51,719 bases of DNA. Origin: UBA4844 sp050943255. Lineage in GTDB: Bacteria > Bacillota > Syntrophomonadia > Syntrophomonadales > Syntrophomonadaceae. Location: contig JBMNOV010000009.1 in assembly GCA_050943255.1 (NCBI GenBank), positions 1 through 51,719 on the forward strand, given 5' to 3'. This document shows, one piece after another, positions 16,743 to 24,196 of this stretch (its first letter is position 1; the number at the start of each line of letters is the position of its first letter). The notes under the pieces are model-generated. The model was not told where the DNA came from. It made no database searches and worked only from the letters and a program-made list of their open reading frames with translations. A program made the translations under genes and the position numbers.

Positions 16743-17570
16743 GTGAAGGAGATTACAGAACAATCTATAGCTACCACCATTGAAAAGGCCCGGCAGATAC
16801 GCCGGGATATTATCATGATGTTGGGACAGGCAGGTTCGGGGCATACGGGCGGATCTCTGTCAGCCAGTGACATTTTAGCCTGTCTCTATTTCTGGGAGAT
16901 GAATATTGACCCGGACAATCCCCAAGAGGAAAATAGGGACCGATTTGTCCTAAGTAAAGGTCATGCCGCTCCAGTTCTTTACGCTACTCTGGCGGAAAAG
17001 GGCTTCTTCCCCCATGAATACTTAAAAGGGCTGAGAAAGTTGGGCAGTCCCCTGCAAGGACATCCCGATATGCGTAAACTTCCTGGGGTAGAAGCTTCAA
17101 CTGGTTCCCTGGGGCAGGGTATTTCCTGGGCGGTAGGTATGGCTTTGGCAGGAAAAATGGATAATAGGGACTACCGGGTTTATGCTTTACTGGGAGATGG
17201 AGAAATCGAAGAAGGTATGGTATGGGAAGCCAGTATGGCTGCATCTCATTACAAATTAGACAATTTAGTGATATTTGTTGACAATAATGGGCTGCAGATT
17301 GATGGAAGGGTGGAAGAGGTTATGTCTCCCCTGCCTATTCCGGAAAAATTTAAGGCCTTTGGCTGGGAGGTACTAGAGATAGATGGGCATGATCACCAGC
17401 AGATAATGCAAGCTTTGAATACTGCCCGTACCATAAAAGGTAAGCCTACCGCAGTTATAGCCCACACCATTAAGGGTAAGGGCTGTTCTTTTATGGAAAA
17501 TCGGGTAGAATGGCATGGTGTTGCCCCCAAACCCGATGAAGTAGAAAAAGCCCTGGCCGAGTTGGGGTAA
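16743..17570 (+). CDS. transketolase, N-terminal (thiamine diphosphate) subunit
   Basis: A 275-residue N-terminal half of a split transketolase. The whole enzyme moves two-carbon ketol units between sugar phosphates in the pentose phosphate pathway. This subunit binds the Mg-diphosphate end of thiamine diphosphate: GDG at 151-153 and NN at 181-182 form the binding motif, in LLGDGEIEEGMVWEA and FVDNNGLQIDG. SGHTGGSLSASDIL near 32-44 and the SKGHAAP stretch at 71-77 are typical. A GTG start follows AAGGAG by eight bases. The partner subunit is encoded at 17670, about 100 bases downstream. Split transketolases are common in anaerobes and archaea; a DXP-synthase-type role is less likely because that enzyme is normally one chain. 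Confidence 0.92.
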   Translation: MKEITEQSIATTIEKARQIRRDIIMMLGQAGSGHTGGSLSASDILACLYFWEMNIDPDNPQEENRDRFVLSKGHAAPVLYATLAEKGFFPHEYLKGLRKLGSPLQGHPDMRKLPGVEASTGSLGQGISWAVGMALAGKMDNRDYRVYALLGDGEIEEGMVWEASMAASHYKLDNLVIFVDNNGLQIDGRVEEVMSPLPIPEKFKAFGWEVLEIDGHDHQQIMQALNTARTIKGKPTAVIAHTIKGKGCSFMENRVEWHGVAPKPDEVEKALAELG

Positions 17571-17669
17571 TTTTTATAGAAACTAAGAGACTCTGATCTA
17601 CCGAAGGATAATTCAGGGTAATTTAAGGAGAATTCCGTGTCCTAATTTCATATCGGGAGTTGAAGTTAT

Positions 17670-18611
17670 TTGGATAAACAGGCCACGAGAGATGCTTACG
17701 GGAAAGCCCTGGTAGAACTAGGGCAAAAGCATGATGACATTGTCGTACTTGATGCAGACCTTTCTAAATCCACAAAAACAGCTGACTTTGCCAAGGTTTT
17801 CCCAGAACGTTTTATTAACGCGGGAATTGCTGAGCAGAATATGATGGGGATGGCTGCTGGCTTGGCTGCAGCAGGTAAGGTTGTTTTTGTTAGTTCTTTT
17901 GCTGTTTTTGCTGCAGGCAGAGCTTTTGAACAGGTGCGTAATTCGCTGGCTTACGCCAATCTGAATGTAAAAGTTTGTGCTACCCATAGTGGGATAACTG
18001 TAGGGGAAGATGGGGGATCCCACCAGTCAGTTGAGGATATTGCTTTAATGCGCAGCCTGCCTAATTTAACCGTAGTTGTACCGTCTGATGGAGTTACTAC
18101 CCGGTTGGCATTAATACAGTTATATAACCATTCCGGACCAGCCTATTTAAGACTGGGGCGTTCCGCTTTACCGGTAATATATAATGATAACCTGGAATTT
18201 AAAATTGGCAGTGGTATTGAGCTGCGCGCTGGCCAGGATGCCACCATTATTGCTTGTGGGACAATGGTATCCCGGGCGCTGGAGGCGGCTGCAGCTTTGG
18301 CGGCTGAAGCTATCCAGGTTTCCGTAATTGATATGCATACTATTAAGCCGCTGGACACTGATTTAATTATTCGTAAAGCAAAGGAAACCAGGGCTATACT
18401 TACAGTAGAAGAACATAGTGTAATAGGAGGATTAGGAAGTGCGGTAGCAGAGACTGTGAGTGAAGGCTTCCCGGTATTGATTAAAAGAATAGGTATTAAC
18501 GATACTTTCGGGCAATCTGGTAGTCCCGATGAGCTAATGAAACATTATGGTTTAACTGTTGATAATTTAGTTTATAATGTTCGCGATTTAGTCAAAAAGA
18601 AACAAAAATAA
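17670..18611 (+). CDS. transketolase, C-terminal (pyrimidine-binding) subunit
   Basis: A 313-residue partner of the preceding gene. It contains the pyrimidine-binding domain, with the catalytic glutamate in FINAGIAEQNMMGMAAGLAA (about 48-67), then THSGITVGEDGGSHQSVEDI around 110, and the C-terminal transketolase domain (about 185-310) with VEEHSVIGGLGSAVAE. The start is a TTG preceded by GGGAGTTG with suitable spacing. It would assemble with the N-terminal subunit into an alpha2beta2 enzyme. A terminator follows directly, so the two subunits form their own transcription unit. Confidence 0.92.
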   Translation: MDKQATRDAYGKALVELGQKHDDIVVLDADLSKSTKTADFAKVFPERFINAGIAEQNMMGMAAGLAAAGKVVFVSSFAVFAAGRAFEQVRNSLAYANLNVKVCATHSGITVGEDGGSHQSVEDIALMRSLPNLTVVVPSDGVTTRLALIQLYNHSGPAYLRLGRSALPVIYNDNLEFKIGSGIELRAGQDATIIACGTMVSRALEAAAALAAEAIQVSVIDMHTIKPLDTDLIIRKAKETRAILTVEEHSVIGGLGSAVAETVSEGFPVLIKRIGINDTFGQSGSPDELMKHYGLTVDNLVYNVRDLVKKKQK

Positions 18612-18637
18612 AAAAGGAATTTCCTGTGTTTTTGTAG

Positions 18638-18664
18638 AACCACCAGTATTGGTGGTTTTTTTTT
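18638..18664 (+). terminator. intrinsic terminator directly before ftsE
   Basis: AACCACCA (18638-18645) pairs with TGGTGGTT (18650-18657) over a four-base loop, then a run of T to 18664. The ftsE ribosome binding site GGAGG starts at 18665, the next base. Confidence 0.9.
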
Positions 18665-18674
18665 GGAGGTAGTG

Positions 18675-19358
18675 ATGTTAGTTCAATTCTATAATGTTTC
18701 TAAAATATACCCCAATGGTGTTAAAGCATTAGATGATATTTCCCTAAAAATTGACCGTGGAGAATTTTTGTTTCTGATGGGGCCTAGTGGGGCAGGAAAA
18801 TCAACGCTTATTAAAATGCTTTTCCGGGAGGAGCTGCCAACCCGGGGGCAGATTTTTTTGGCTTCGCGTAGCATAGTAAGAATGAAACGAGGCGAGATAC
18901 CTCAGTTAAGACGCAATATGGGAATTATATTTCAGGATTTTAAGCTTTTGGAAAATAAAACAGTCTATGAAAATGTAGCCTTTGCTCTGGAAGTTGTAGG
19001 TACCAATAGTAAGGAGATAAAAGAGCGGGTTAATGAAGTGATTAATATGGTTGGGCTTAAGGGTAAGGAAAAATTTTTCCCCGGGGAGCTCTCGGGAGGG
19101 GAGCAGCAGCGGGTGGGGATTGCCCGGGCCCTAGCTAATCGCCCCTTGCTATTGATAGCGGATGAGCCAACTGGCAACCTGGACCTAAAAATATCGCAGG
19201 AAATAATGGAATTGTTATTTAGTATTAATCGAAAAGGGACTACGGTGATAATGGCTACCCATGCTCGTGAACTGGTAAAAACTGCCGGAAAAAGAGTAGT
19301 AATGTTGGAAAATGGCCGTATAGTTACCGATACCCCACCGGGGGAGGTCTTATTATGA
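18675..19358 (+). CDS. ftsE: FtsE, cell-division ABC ATPase
   Basis: A 227-residue ABC ATPase. Walker A is GPSGAGKST at about 36-44, the signature is LSGGEQQR at 139-146, and Walker B is LLLIADEPTG at 158-167. FtsE with membrane partner FtsX drives peptidoglycan hydrolases at the septum or side wall. The ATG at 18675 fits GGAGG at 18665-18669; an upstream TTG at 18663 lies inside the terminator's T run and is rejected. Its last codons overlap ftsX by four bases (ATGA), a sign of coupled translation. The coiled-coil M23 protein at 20336 is the likely hydrolase partner. Confidence 0.97.
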   Translation: MLVQFYNVSKIYPNGVKALDDISLKIDRGEFLFLMGPSGAGKSTLIKMLFREELPTRGQIFLASRSIVRMKRGEIPQLRRNMGIIFQDFKLLENKTVYENVAFALEVVGTNSKEIKERVNEVINMVGLKGKEKFFPGELSGGEQQRVGIARALANRPLLLIADEPTGNLDLKISQEIMELLFSINRKGTTVIMATHARELVKTAGKRVVMLENGRIVTDTPPGEVLL

Positions 19359-20239
19359 GGCCTGGCAGTTTTTTTTATTTCCTGGCACAGGCCCGGCAAT
19401 CACTATTAAGGAACCGGCTGCTAAGCTTTGCCACAGCCTCAACTATTAGCATTTCTATACTAATCTTGGGCTTTGCGGTTTTGCTTATAATAAATGCTGG
19501 TGAGTTTATGAATCACCTGGAATCAGATGTTGAAATTGTGGCATTTTTAGATAATGATTTAACCGATAATGAGCTTACGGAGATTAAGCAGGAAATTACA
19601 GCGATTGCTGGAGTAAGCTCAGTTGAATTTGTCTCCCGGGAAATGGCATTAGAGAAATTGCAGGAAAGTTTCGGGGGAAACGAATATAATTTAAAAGATA
19701 CTTTAGGCGAAAACCCGCTTTCCCATAGTTATGAGATAGAGACAAGTGACCCCCATATAGTACCACAGGTTGCTAAAATAGTTGAAAATATTAGGGGTAT
19801 TTATAAGGTTAATTATGGGCAGGAGCTAGTTGAAAGGTTATTTAAAGTAACCCGTTGGGTTCGAATTATAAGTATGATATTTATTGGATTATTAGTAATT
19901 GCAGCAGTATTTTTAATAGCGACTACTATCCGCTTAGCTATTTACTCCCGGCGCAAGGAGATATACCTTATGAAGTTAATTGGATCAACTGATTGGTTTA
20001 TTCGCTGGCCATTTTTCATCGAAGGAATATTGCTGGGGACAGCTGGAGCGATTGTGGCTATTTTAGTATTAGCGGCAGGCTATGGCTCATTAATAAACCA
20101 TATGGATTCGCTTTTCTTCATACCCTTAATAACCAGTGAAGAAGTTCTGAGAGATATCTATTTGGGACTGTTAATAGGTGGAATTATTCTAGGAGTTCTG
20201 GGAACTTGGATTTCTATAAACCGATTTTTACGGGTTTAA
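19355..20239 (+). CDS. ftsX: FtsX, cell-division ABC permease
   Basis: A 294-residue permease with the FtsX layout. There is an N-terminal membrane segment at about 22-46. An extracellular domain at about 50-165, with FLDNDLTDNELTEIKQEI and VEFVSREMALEKLQESFGG, contacts hydrolases. Three C-terminal membrane segments follow at about 172-196, 218-245 and 265-290. The loop IRLAIYSRRKEIYLMKLIGS between segments is the coupling region with FtsE. It overlaps ftsE by four bases and is followed by a secreted coiled-coil M23 peptidase, reproducing the FtsEX-hydrolase module known from Gram-positive bacteria. Confidence 0.95.
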   Translation: MRPGSFFYFLAQARQSLLRNRLLSFATASTISISILILGFAVLLIINAGEFMNHLESDVEIVAFLDNDLTDNELTEIKQEITAIAGVSSVEFVSREMALEKLQESFGGNEYNLKDTLGENPLSHSYEIETSDPHIVPQVAKIVENIRGIYKVNYGQELVERLFKVTRWVRIISMIFIGLLVIAAVFLIATTIRLAIYSRRKEIYLMKLIGSTDWFIRWPFFIEGILLGTAGAIVAILVLAAGYGSLINHMDSLFFIPLITSEEVLRDIYLGLLIGGIILGVLGTWISINRFLRV

Positions 20240-20335
20240 TTAGAAAATAGACGTTTCAACATTAATGGTGAAATCGGTTGGTTTAATAAGATATTGGCAT
20301 CATAGTTCATCATATTCTTGGAGGTTGGGGAAAAA

Positions 20336-21481
20336 GTGAGAATTTGTAAAAATTTTTGGGCGGTCATTTTATCGTTGCTACTAACATTTACCAGTATAAT
20401 TTTACCAGTATACGCTGACCCAATTCAGGAGCAGCAGCAGAAGCTGAATGAAATAAACCAGCAGATTAACCAGCAAAGGAGTAATGTTAACCAGGCGCGG
20501 CAGCGGGAAAAAACAGTTATGGGGCAAATAAGCGGACTGGATGAGATTATTAACAAAACCGAAAATGAAATACGATTAGCTGGTGAACGGATTGCTTACT
20601 TGCAGGGTAGTATTGATAAAACGGAAAAAGAGATAAAAGTTAGTGAAGAAGAATTAGCTGACCAAACTGAAATATTAGGTAAAAGGTTACGGTTTATATA
20701 TGAAAAGGGTGGTAAAGTATCTTACCTTGAAGTCTTGTTGGCAGCTACAGATATAAAAGATTTTCTAACCCGCTACGAGTGCTTAAACACTATAGTTGAG
20801 CAAGATATAAAACTGGTTGAGCATATTAATAAAGAGAAACAACAACTGACGCTTAAAAAATCTGATTTAGAAATTAAAAAGAGAGAATTAACTAATATGC
20901 AGGCTGAGTTGCAGACCCGGAAAAACCAATTAGATTCTCAAAAGCATGAAAAGCAGGAGCTGCTAGGCGGTATACGCCAGGAAAAAGAGGCTTATGAAAA
21001 AGCTCTCAATGAACTAGAGCAGACTTCCAAGCAAATAGAATTGATTATCCGTCAATACCAATCGAGTAACACCAGCACCCAGATAGGAACAGGTACCTAT
21101 ACATGGCCTACTCCGGGGTATAGCCAGATTACATCTGCATATGGAATGAGATACCATCCTATACTTAAAACCAGAAAAATGCACACGGGGATAGATATTG
21201 GGGCACCTATGGGAGCTACAATTGTTGCTGCTGATAGTGGTACCGTTATTTATGCTGGTTGGATGAATGGCTATGGTCAAGTAATCGTTATAGATCATGG
21301 TAAAGGCTTGTCTACTCTTTATGCCCATCAATCTAGTTTCCTGGTTAGCCAGGGAGCTAATGTAAGTAAAGGCCAGTCTATAGGAAAAGTTGGAAGTACC
21401 GGATGGAGTACTGGTCCCCATCTCCATTTTGAGGTACGTATTAATGGTTCACACACCAATCCCAACCCCTATATTAATTAA
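20336..21481 (+). CDS. secreted coiled-coil M23 peptidoglycan hydrolase (EnvC/FtsEX-partner type)
   Basis: A 381-residue exported protein. Residues 1-27 form a signal peptide (basic start, hydrophobic AVILSLLLTFTSIILPV core, cut after VYA). Residues about 30-235 are a long coiled coil rich in Gln, Glu and Lys. Residues about 262-375 are an M23/LytM domain, with zinc ligands near H283 and D287 (HTGID) and H362/H364 (GPHLHFEV); the third active-site motif, TLYAHQS, is also present. All expected residues are there, so it should be an active endopeptidase. The domain order is that of EnvC, though EnvC itself is degenerate. Directly after ftsX, it is the natural substrate of FtsEX control. GTG start after GGAGGTTGGGG. 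Confidence 0.88.
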   Translation: MRICKNFWAVILSLLLTFTSIILPVYADPIQEQQQKLNEINQQINQQRSNVNQARQREKTVMGQISGLDEIINKTENEIRLAGERIAYLQGSIDKTEKEIKVSEEELADQTEILGKRLRFIYEKGGKVSYLEVLLAATDIKDFLTRYECLNTIVEQDIKLVEHINKEKQQLTLKKSDLEIKKRELTNMQAELQTRKNQLDSQKHEKQELLGGIRQEKEAYEKALNELEQTSKQIELIIRQYQSSNTSTQIGTGTYTWPTPGYSQITSAYGMRYHPILKTRKMHTGIDIGAPMGATIVAADSGTVIYAGWMNGYGQVIVIDHGKGLSTLYAHQSSFLVSQGANVSKGQSIGKVGSTGWSTGPHLHFEVRINGSHTNPNPYIN

Positions 21482-21487
21482 ATAAGT

Positions 21488-21520
21488 ATAGCCGGGGATA
21501 AATCCCTGGCTATTTTTTTT
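21488..21520 (+). terminator. intrinsic terminator after the M23 gene
   Basis: ATAGCCGGGGAT pairs with ATCCCTGGCTAT with one G-U pair and a very short loop, followed by a long T run to 21520. Confidence 0.9.
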
Positions 21521-21618
21521 GCTAAAATTTCTAAAAATCTATATAATAGGTAAGAAAACTTAAAGGCTGTTGGAATAGATTAATTTTTAATAAATACAAT
21601 ATTACAGGTGGTGAAAGA

Positions 21619-22764
21619 TTGAAAAAAAGTCTTTTTAAAGGGATATTGTTTTTCTTAAGCATAATGGGGGCTGTCTTTGTTGCTGGCCTAATTTATATAT
21701 TATTAACCAATGCCAGTGGGCTAGGCACATTTCTAAGCATACTCGGGTTGGTTAAAACTCAATCACTTTACGATATTGATAACACGCGGGTTTTTGAGGG
21801 GGCAGCATCAGGCATTGTGTCTTCGCTTAACGACCCATATTCGGAATACCTAGATAAAGAAACCTGGCAAGAGCTTAAGATACGTTTAGATGCCAAGTTT
21901 GGAGGGATTGGAGTCTATGTATTGCAAGATGAGCTAGGTAGGCTTAAAATCCTTTCTCCGATAAAGGGAACACCTGCCTACAAAGAAGGGATAAAACATG
22001 GAGATATTATAACTAAGGTAAATGATAAGAGTGCAATAGGAATGAGCCAGGATGAGGCTGTACATTTAATGAGAGGTGACCCTGGAACCCAGTTATCATT
22101 AAATGTATACCGGGAAACAGATAATAAGGAATACACCTTTCGTATAATACGGGAAATTATTAATGTACCTTCAGTGGAGGCCAAACTAATTGATAGTGCC
22201 CAGAAAATTGGATATATCTCTCTTTACCAGTTTGGATCCCGTTCAGCGGAAGAGATTAAAACTAGTCTCAATGATCTGCTGGAAAATAAAAAAATTCAAG
22301 GATTGATTTTGGATTTGCGCAATAATGGTGGTGGTGATTTCGATGTATCCATCGAAATTGCAGGGATTTTTCTTGATGGTGACAAGGTGGTTAGTGTAGC
22401 TGATGCTGAAGGTAATGAAAAGGTTTACCAGGCGGACCCAGGTAAAATAGATATTCCTATGGTAGTTCTAGTTAATGAGAATAGTGCCAGTGCTTCCGAA
22501 ATATTAGCTGCAGCTTTGCGTGATAATAAGCGGGCGGTACTGGTAGGAAAAAAAACCTATGGGAAGGGATTAGTGCAAACCGTATATCCTTTGCGCAATG
22601 GTGGTGCCTTAAAACTAACCACTCAAAAGTACTACACTCCTGCTGGGATTGATATAAATGAAGTTGGTATAACTCCAGATTATGAAGTAGATAATACAGC
22701 TGATAATACTCATGACTTACAATTGGAAAAGGCAATTTCGCTAATTAAGAAACAATTATTTTAA
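21619..22764 (+). CDS. ctpA: CtpA/CtpB-type carboxyl-terminal processing protease (S41)
   Basis: A 381-residue S41A protease anchored by one N-terminal membrane segment (about 9-30), acting outside the membrane. A PDZ domain covers about 95-175 (GGIGVYV, GDIITKVNDKSAIGMSQDEA). The protease core has LDLRNNGGG at about 232-239 and the Ser-Lys pair S291 (in NENSASASEI) and K316 (in GKKTYGKGLVQ), with Q320. The spacing of 25 and 4 residues equals that of the known CtpB triad, so activity is expected. The start is TTG after GGTGGTG. In B. subtilis a homologue also lies downstream of ftsEX; the substrate here is unknown. Confidence 0.93.
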   Translation: MKKSLFKGILFFLSIMGAVFVAGLIYILLTNASGLGTFLSILGLVKTQSLYDIDNTRVFEGAASGIVSSLNDPYSEYLDKETWQELKIRLDAKFGGIGVYVLQDELGRLKILSPIKGTPAYKEGIKHGDIITKVNDKSAIGMSQDEAVHLMRGDPGTQLSLNVYRETDNKEYTFRIIREIINVPSVEAKLIDSAQKIGYISLYQFGSRSAEEIKTSLNDLLENKKIQGLILDLRNNGGGDFDVSIEIAGIFLDGDKVVSVADAEGNEKVYQADPGKIDIPMVVLVNENSASASEILAAALRDNKRAVLVGKKTYGKGLVQTVYPLRNGGALKLTTQKYYTPAGIDINEVGITPDYEVDNTADNTHDLQLEKAISLIKKQLF

Positions 22765-22852
22765 CCTATCCATACCGTAAGGGTACCTATGTTTTTTGAT
22801 GACTAAAAAGCTTTTTTGGCAGTAACCTGACAAGAGTATCTTATCCGTCTAG

Positions 22853-22881
22853 AAGCCCCCAAAACTTTGGGGCTTTTTTTT
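22853..22881 (+). terminator. intrinsic terminator after ctpA
   Basis: AAGCCCC at 22853-22859 pairs with GGGGCTT at 22869-22875, with further A-T pairing possible inside, followed by a T run to 22881. Confidence 0.9.
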
Positions 22882-22947
22882 GGAATAATATTAACATCAC
22901 AAACCCAAAATGAATATTTTATAGCAAAGTATTTTGGAGGGGTAGTA

Positions 22948-24036
22948 GTGAATAAATCAGGAGAAATTCGTTATTTATTAACTAGTAGCCATACCAGTGA
23001 GGGGTTTTATACCTTTATTCCAGACTTGATAAGAGGATTAAGAAGGATATATATTTTGAAAGGAGCCCCAGGCTCGGGAAAGTCAACATTTATACGTCTT
23101 ATAGGAGAATCACTTTGTGAAAAGGGTTACGAGGTAGAATTCTGGGTATCAGCTCTTGATCCAGTTAATCCAGATGGAGTATTTATTCCCCGACTAGGGG
23201 CAGCCGTTGTTAACGGAAGCTTGCATCAACCTATAGATCCTAAATACCTAGGTGTAACTGGACATATTATTTACCTGGGCCAGTATCGCAATAAGAAAGA
23301 ATTAAATGGTAAGACCAAGGAAATTATTGATCTAATTGATCGCCGGGAAGAACAGAATAATAAGGCTTATGCTATTTTGCGTATTGCTAACCAGGCTCGG
23401 GAGCAGGTAAAGGTGGCGGCTAAAAACTGTTTAAATATGGGTTTAATTAATCAATTAGTTGATGAATTAGCTAGTGAACTATTGCGAGAGCAGCAGGGTG
23501 AAAAACATTACTTTGCAACTTCGGTAACTGCTGATGGTATGATTAATTATGTAGATGAAATCAGTCAAGAATGTAGACGCCGCTATATTTTAAAGGGACC
23601 ACCGGGAAGCGGTAAATCTGTAGTAATTGCCAAATTAGCCCAATTAGCCAAAGATAAAGGTTATTTTTTAGAATACTACCATTCAGGTATAGATGTGGAA
23701 AGTATTGTCATGATTATTATCCGCAACTTGCAATTGGCCCTCATAGATGGCGGAAATATGGAATTATCTATAAAACCTTGGGATGTAGTTATCGATATGA
23801 CTAATTATCTTGTAAACTATGTTCCAGAAGCAGCAGCAGTACGGAATAGTGAGGTTATCCGTAATTATGAATCTTTATTTTGGGAAGCACAGGTACAGTT
23901 GGAAGAAGCATATAACACCTTGAAGGAACTAAAAAAAATTTATGCGGGGTTAATGGATTTTGAAGAATTAGATTGCCGCCGCCAAGAGATTGTCGAGGAA
24001 ATAATTAGTAGTGGCTCCCGCCCTCAGTTTATATAG
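22948..24036 (+). CDS. tandem P-loop ATPase (PRK06851-like), role unknown
   Basis: A 362-residue cytoplasmic protein made of two similar halves. Each begins with a P-loop nucleotide-binding motif: GAPGSGKST at about 39-47 after RRIYILK, and GPPGSGKS at about 217-224 after RRRYILK. Each continues with a strand that lists a partner position (EFWVSALDP, EYYHSGIDVES). This matches a Firmicute group known to me only as PRK06851-type ATPases. GTG at 22948 follows GGAGGGGT; an in-frame TTG at 22867 lies inside the preceding terminator and is rejected. It is monocistronic, between terminators. No enzymatic partner or substrate can be read from the context. Confidence 0.75.
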   Translation: MNKSGEIRYLLTSSHTSEGFYTFIPDLIRGLRRIYILKGAPGSGKSTFIRLIGESLCEKGYEVEFWVSALDPVNPDGVFIPRLGAAVVNGSLHQPIDPKYLGVTGHIIYLGQYRNKKELNGKTKEIIDLIDRREEQNNKAYAILRIANQAREQVKVAAKNCLNMGLINQLVDELASELLREQQGEKHYFATSVTADGMINYVDEISQECRRRYILKGPPGSGKSVVIAKLAQLAKDKGYFLEYYHSGIDVESIVMIIIRNLQLALIDGGNMELSIKPWDVVIDMTNYLVNYVPEAAAVRNSEVIRNYESLFWEAQVQLEEAYNTLKELKKIYAGLMDFEELDCRRQEIVEEIISSGSRPQFI

Positions 24037-24060
24037 CAGTCAGGGAGTAGCAAGGGTAAT

Positions 24061-24096
24061 AAAGGGGGTAAACTATCTCCTTGTTACCCCTTTTTT
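24061..24096 (+). terminator. intrinsic terminator after the tandem ATPase gene
   Basis: GGGGTAA at 24065-24071 pairs with TTACCCC at 24084-24090, followed by six T. Confidence 0.85.
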
Positions 24097-24111
24097 GTTA
24101 ATTTTGCTCGC

Positions 24112-24141
24112 TTGCTCTGGTAGTACAAGTTTTGCTATGAT
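24112..24141 (+). promoter_or_regulatory. candidate promoter of uvrB
   Basis: TTGCTC at 24112-24117 and TATGAT at 24136-24141 are separated by 18 bases and lie 55 bases before the uvrB start, after a terminator. No Firmicute-type LexA box (GAAC-N4-GTTC) is visible nearby, so SOS control is not supported by this sequence. Confidence 0.4.
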
Positions 24142-24196
24142 AATTCAAGAAAAGATGGGTTTACCTCGTGGATTATAGGAGTGAGGTAAGTTAGTT

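Noticed and set aside
22867..22947. Longer N-terminus for the tandem ATPase from a TTG at 22867
   Set aside because: This start lies inside the ctpA terminator hairpin and lacks a ribosome site; GTG 22948 is preceded by GGAGGGGT.
24037..24196. LexA box controlling uvrB
   Set aside because: No GAAC-N4-GTTC palindrome is found between the terminator and the uvrB start.
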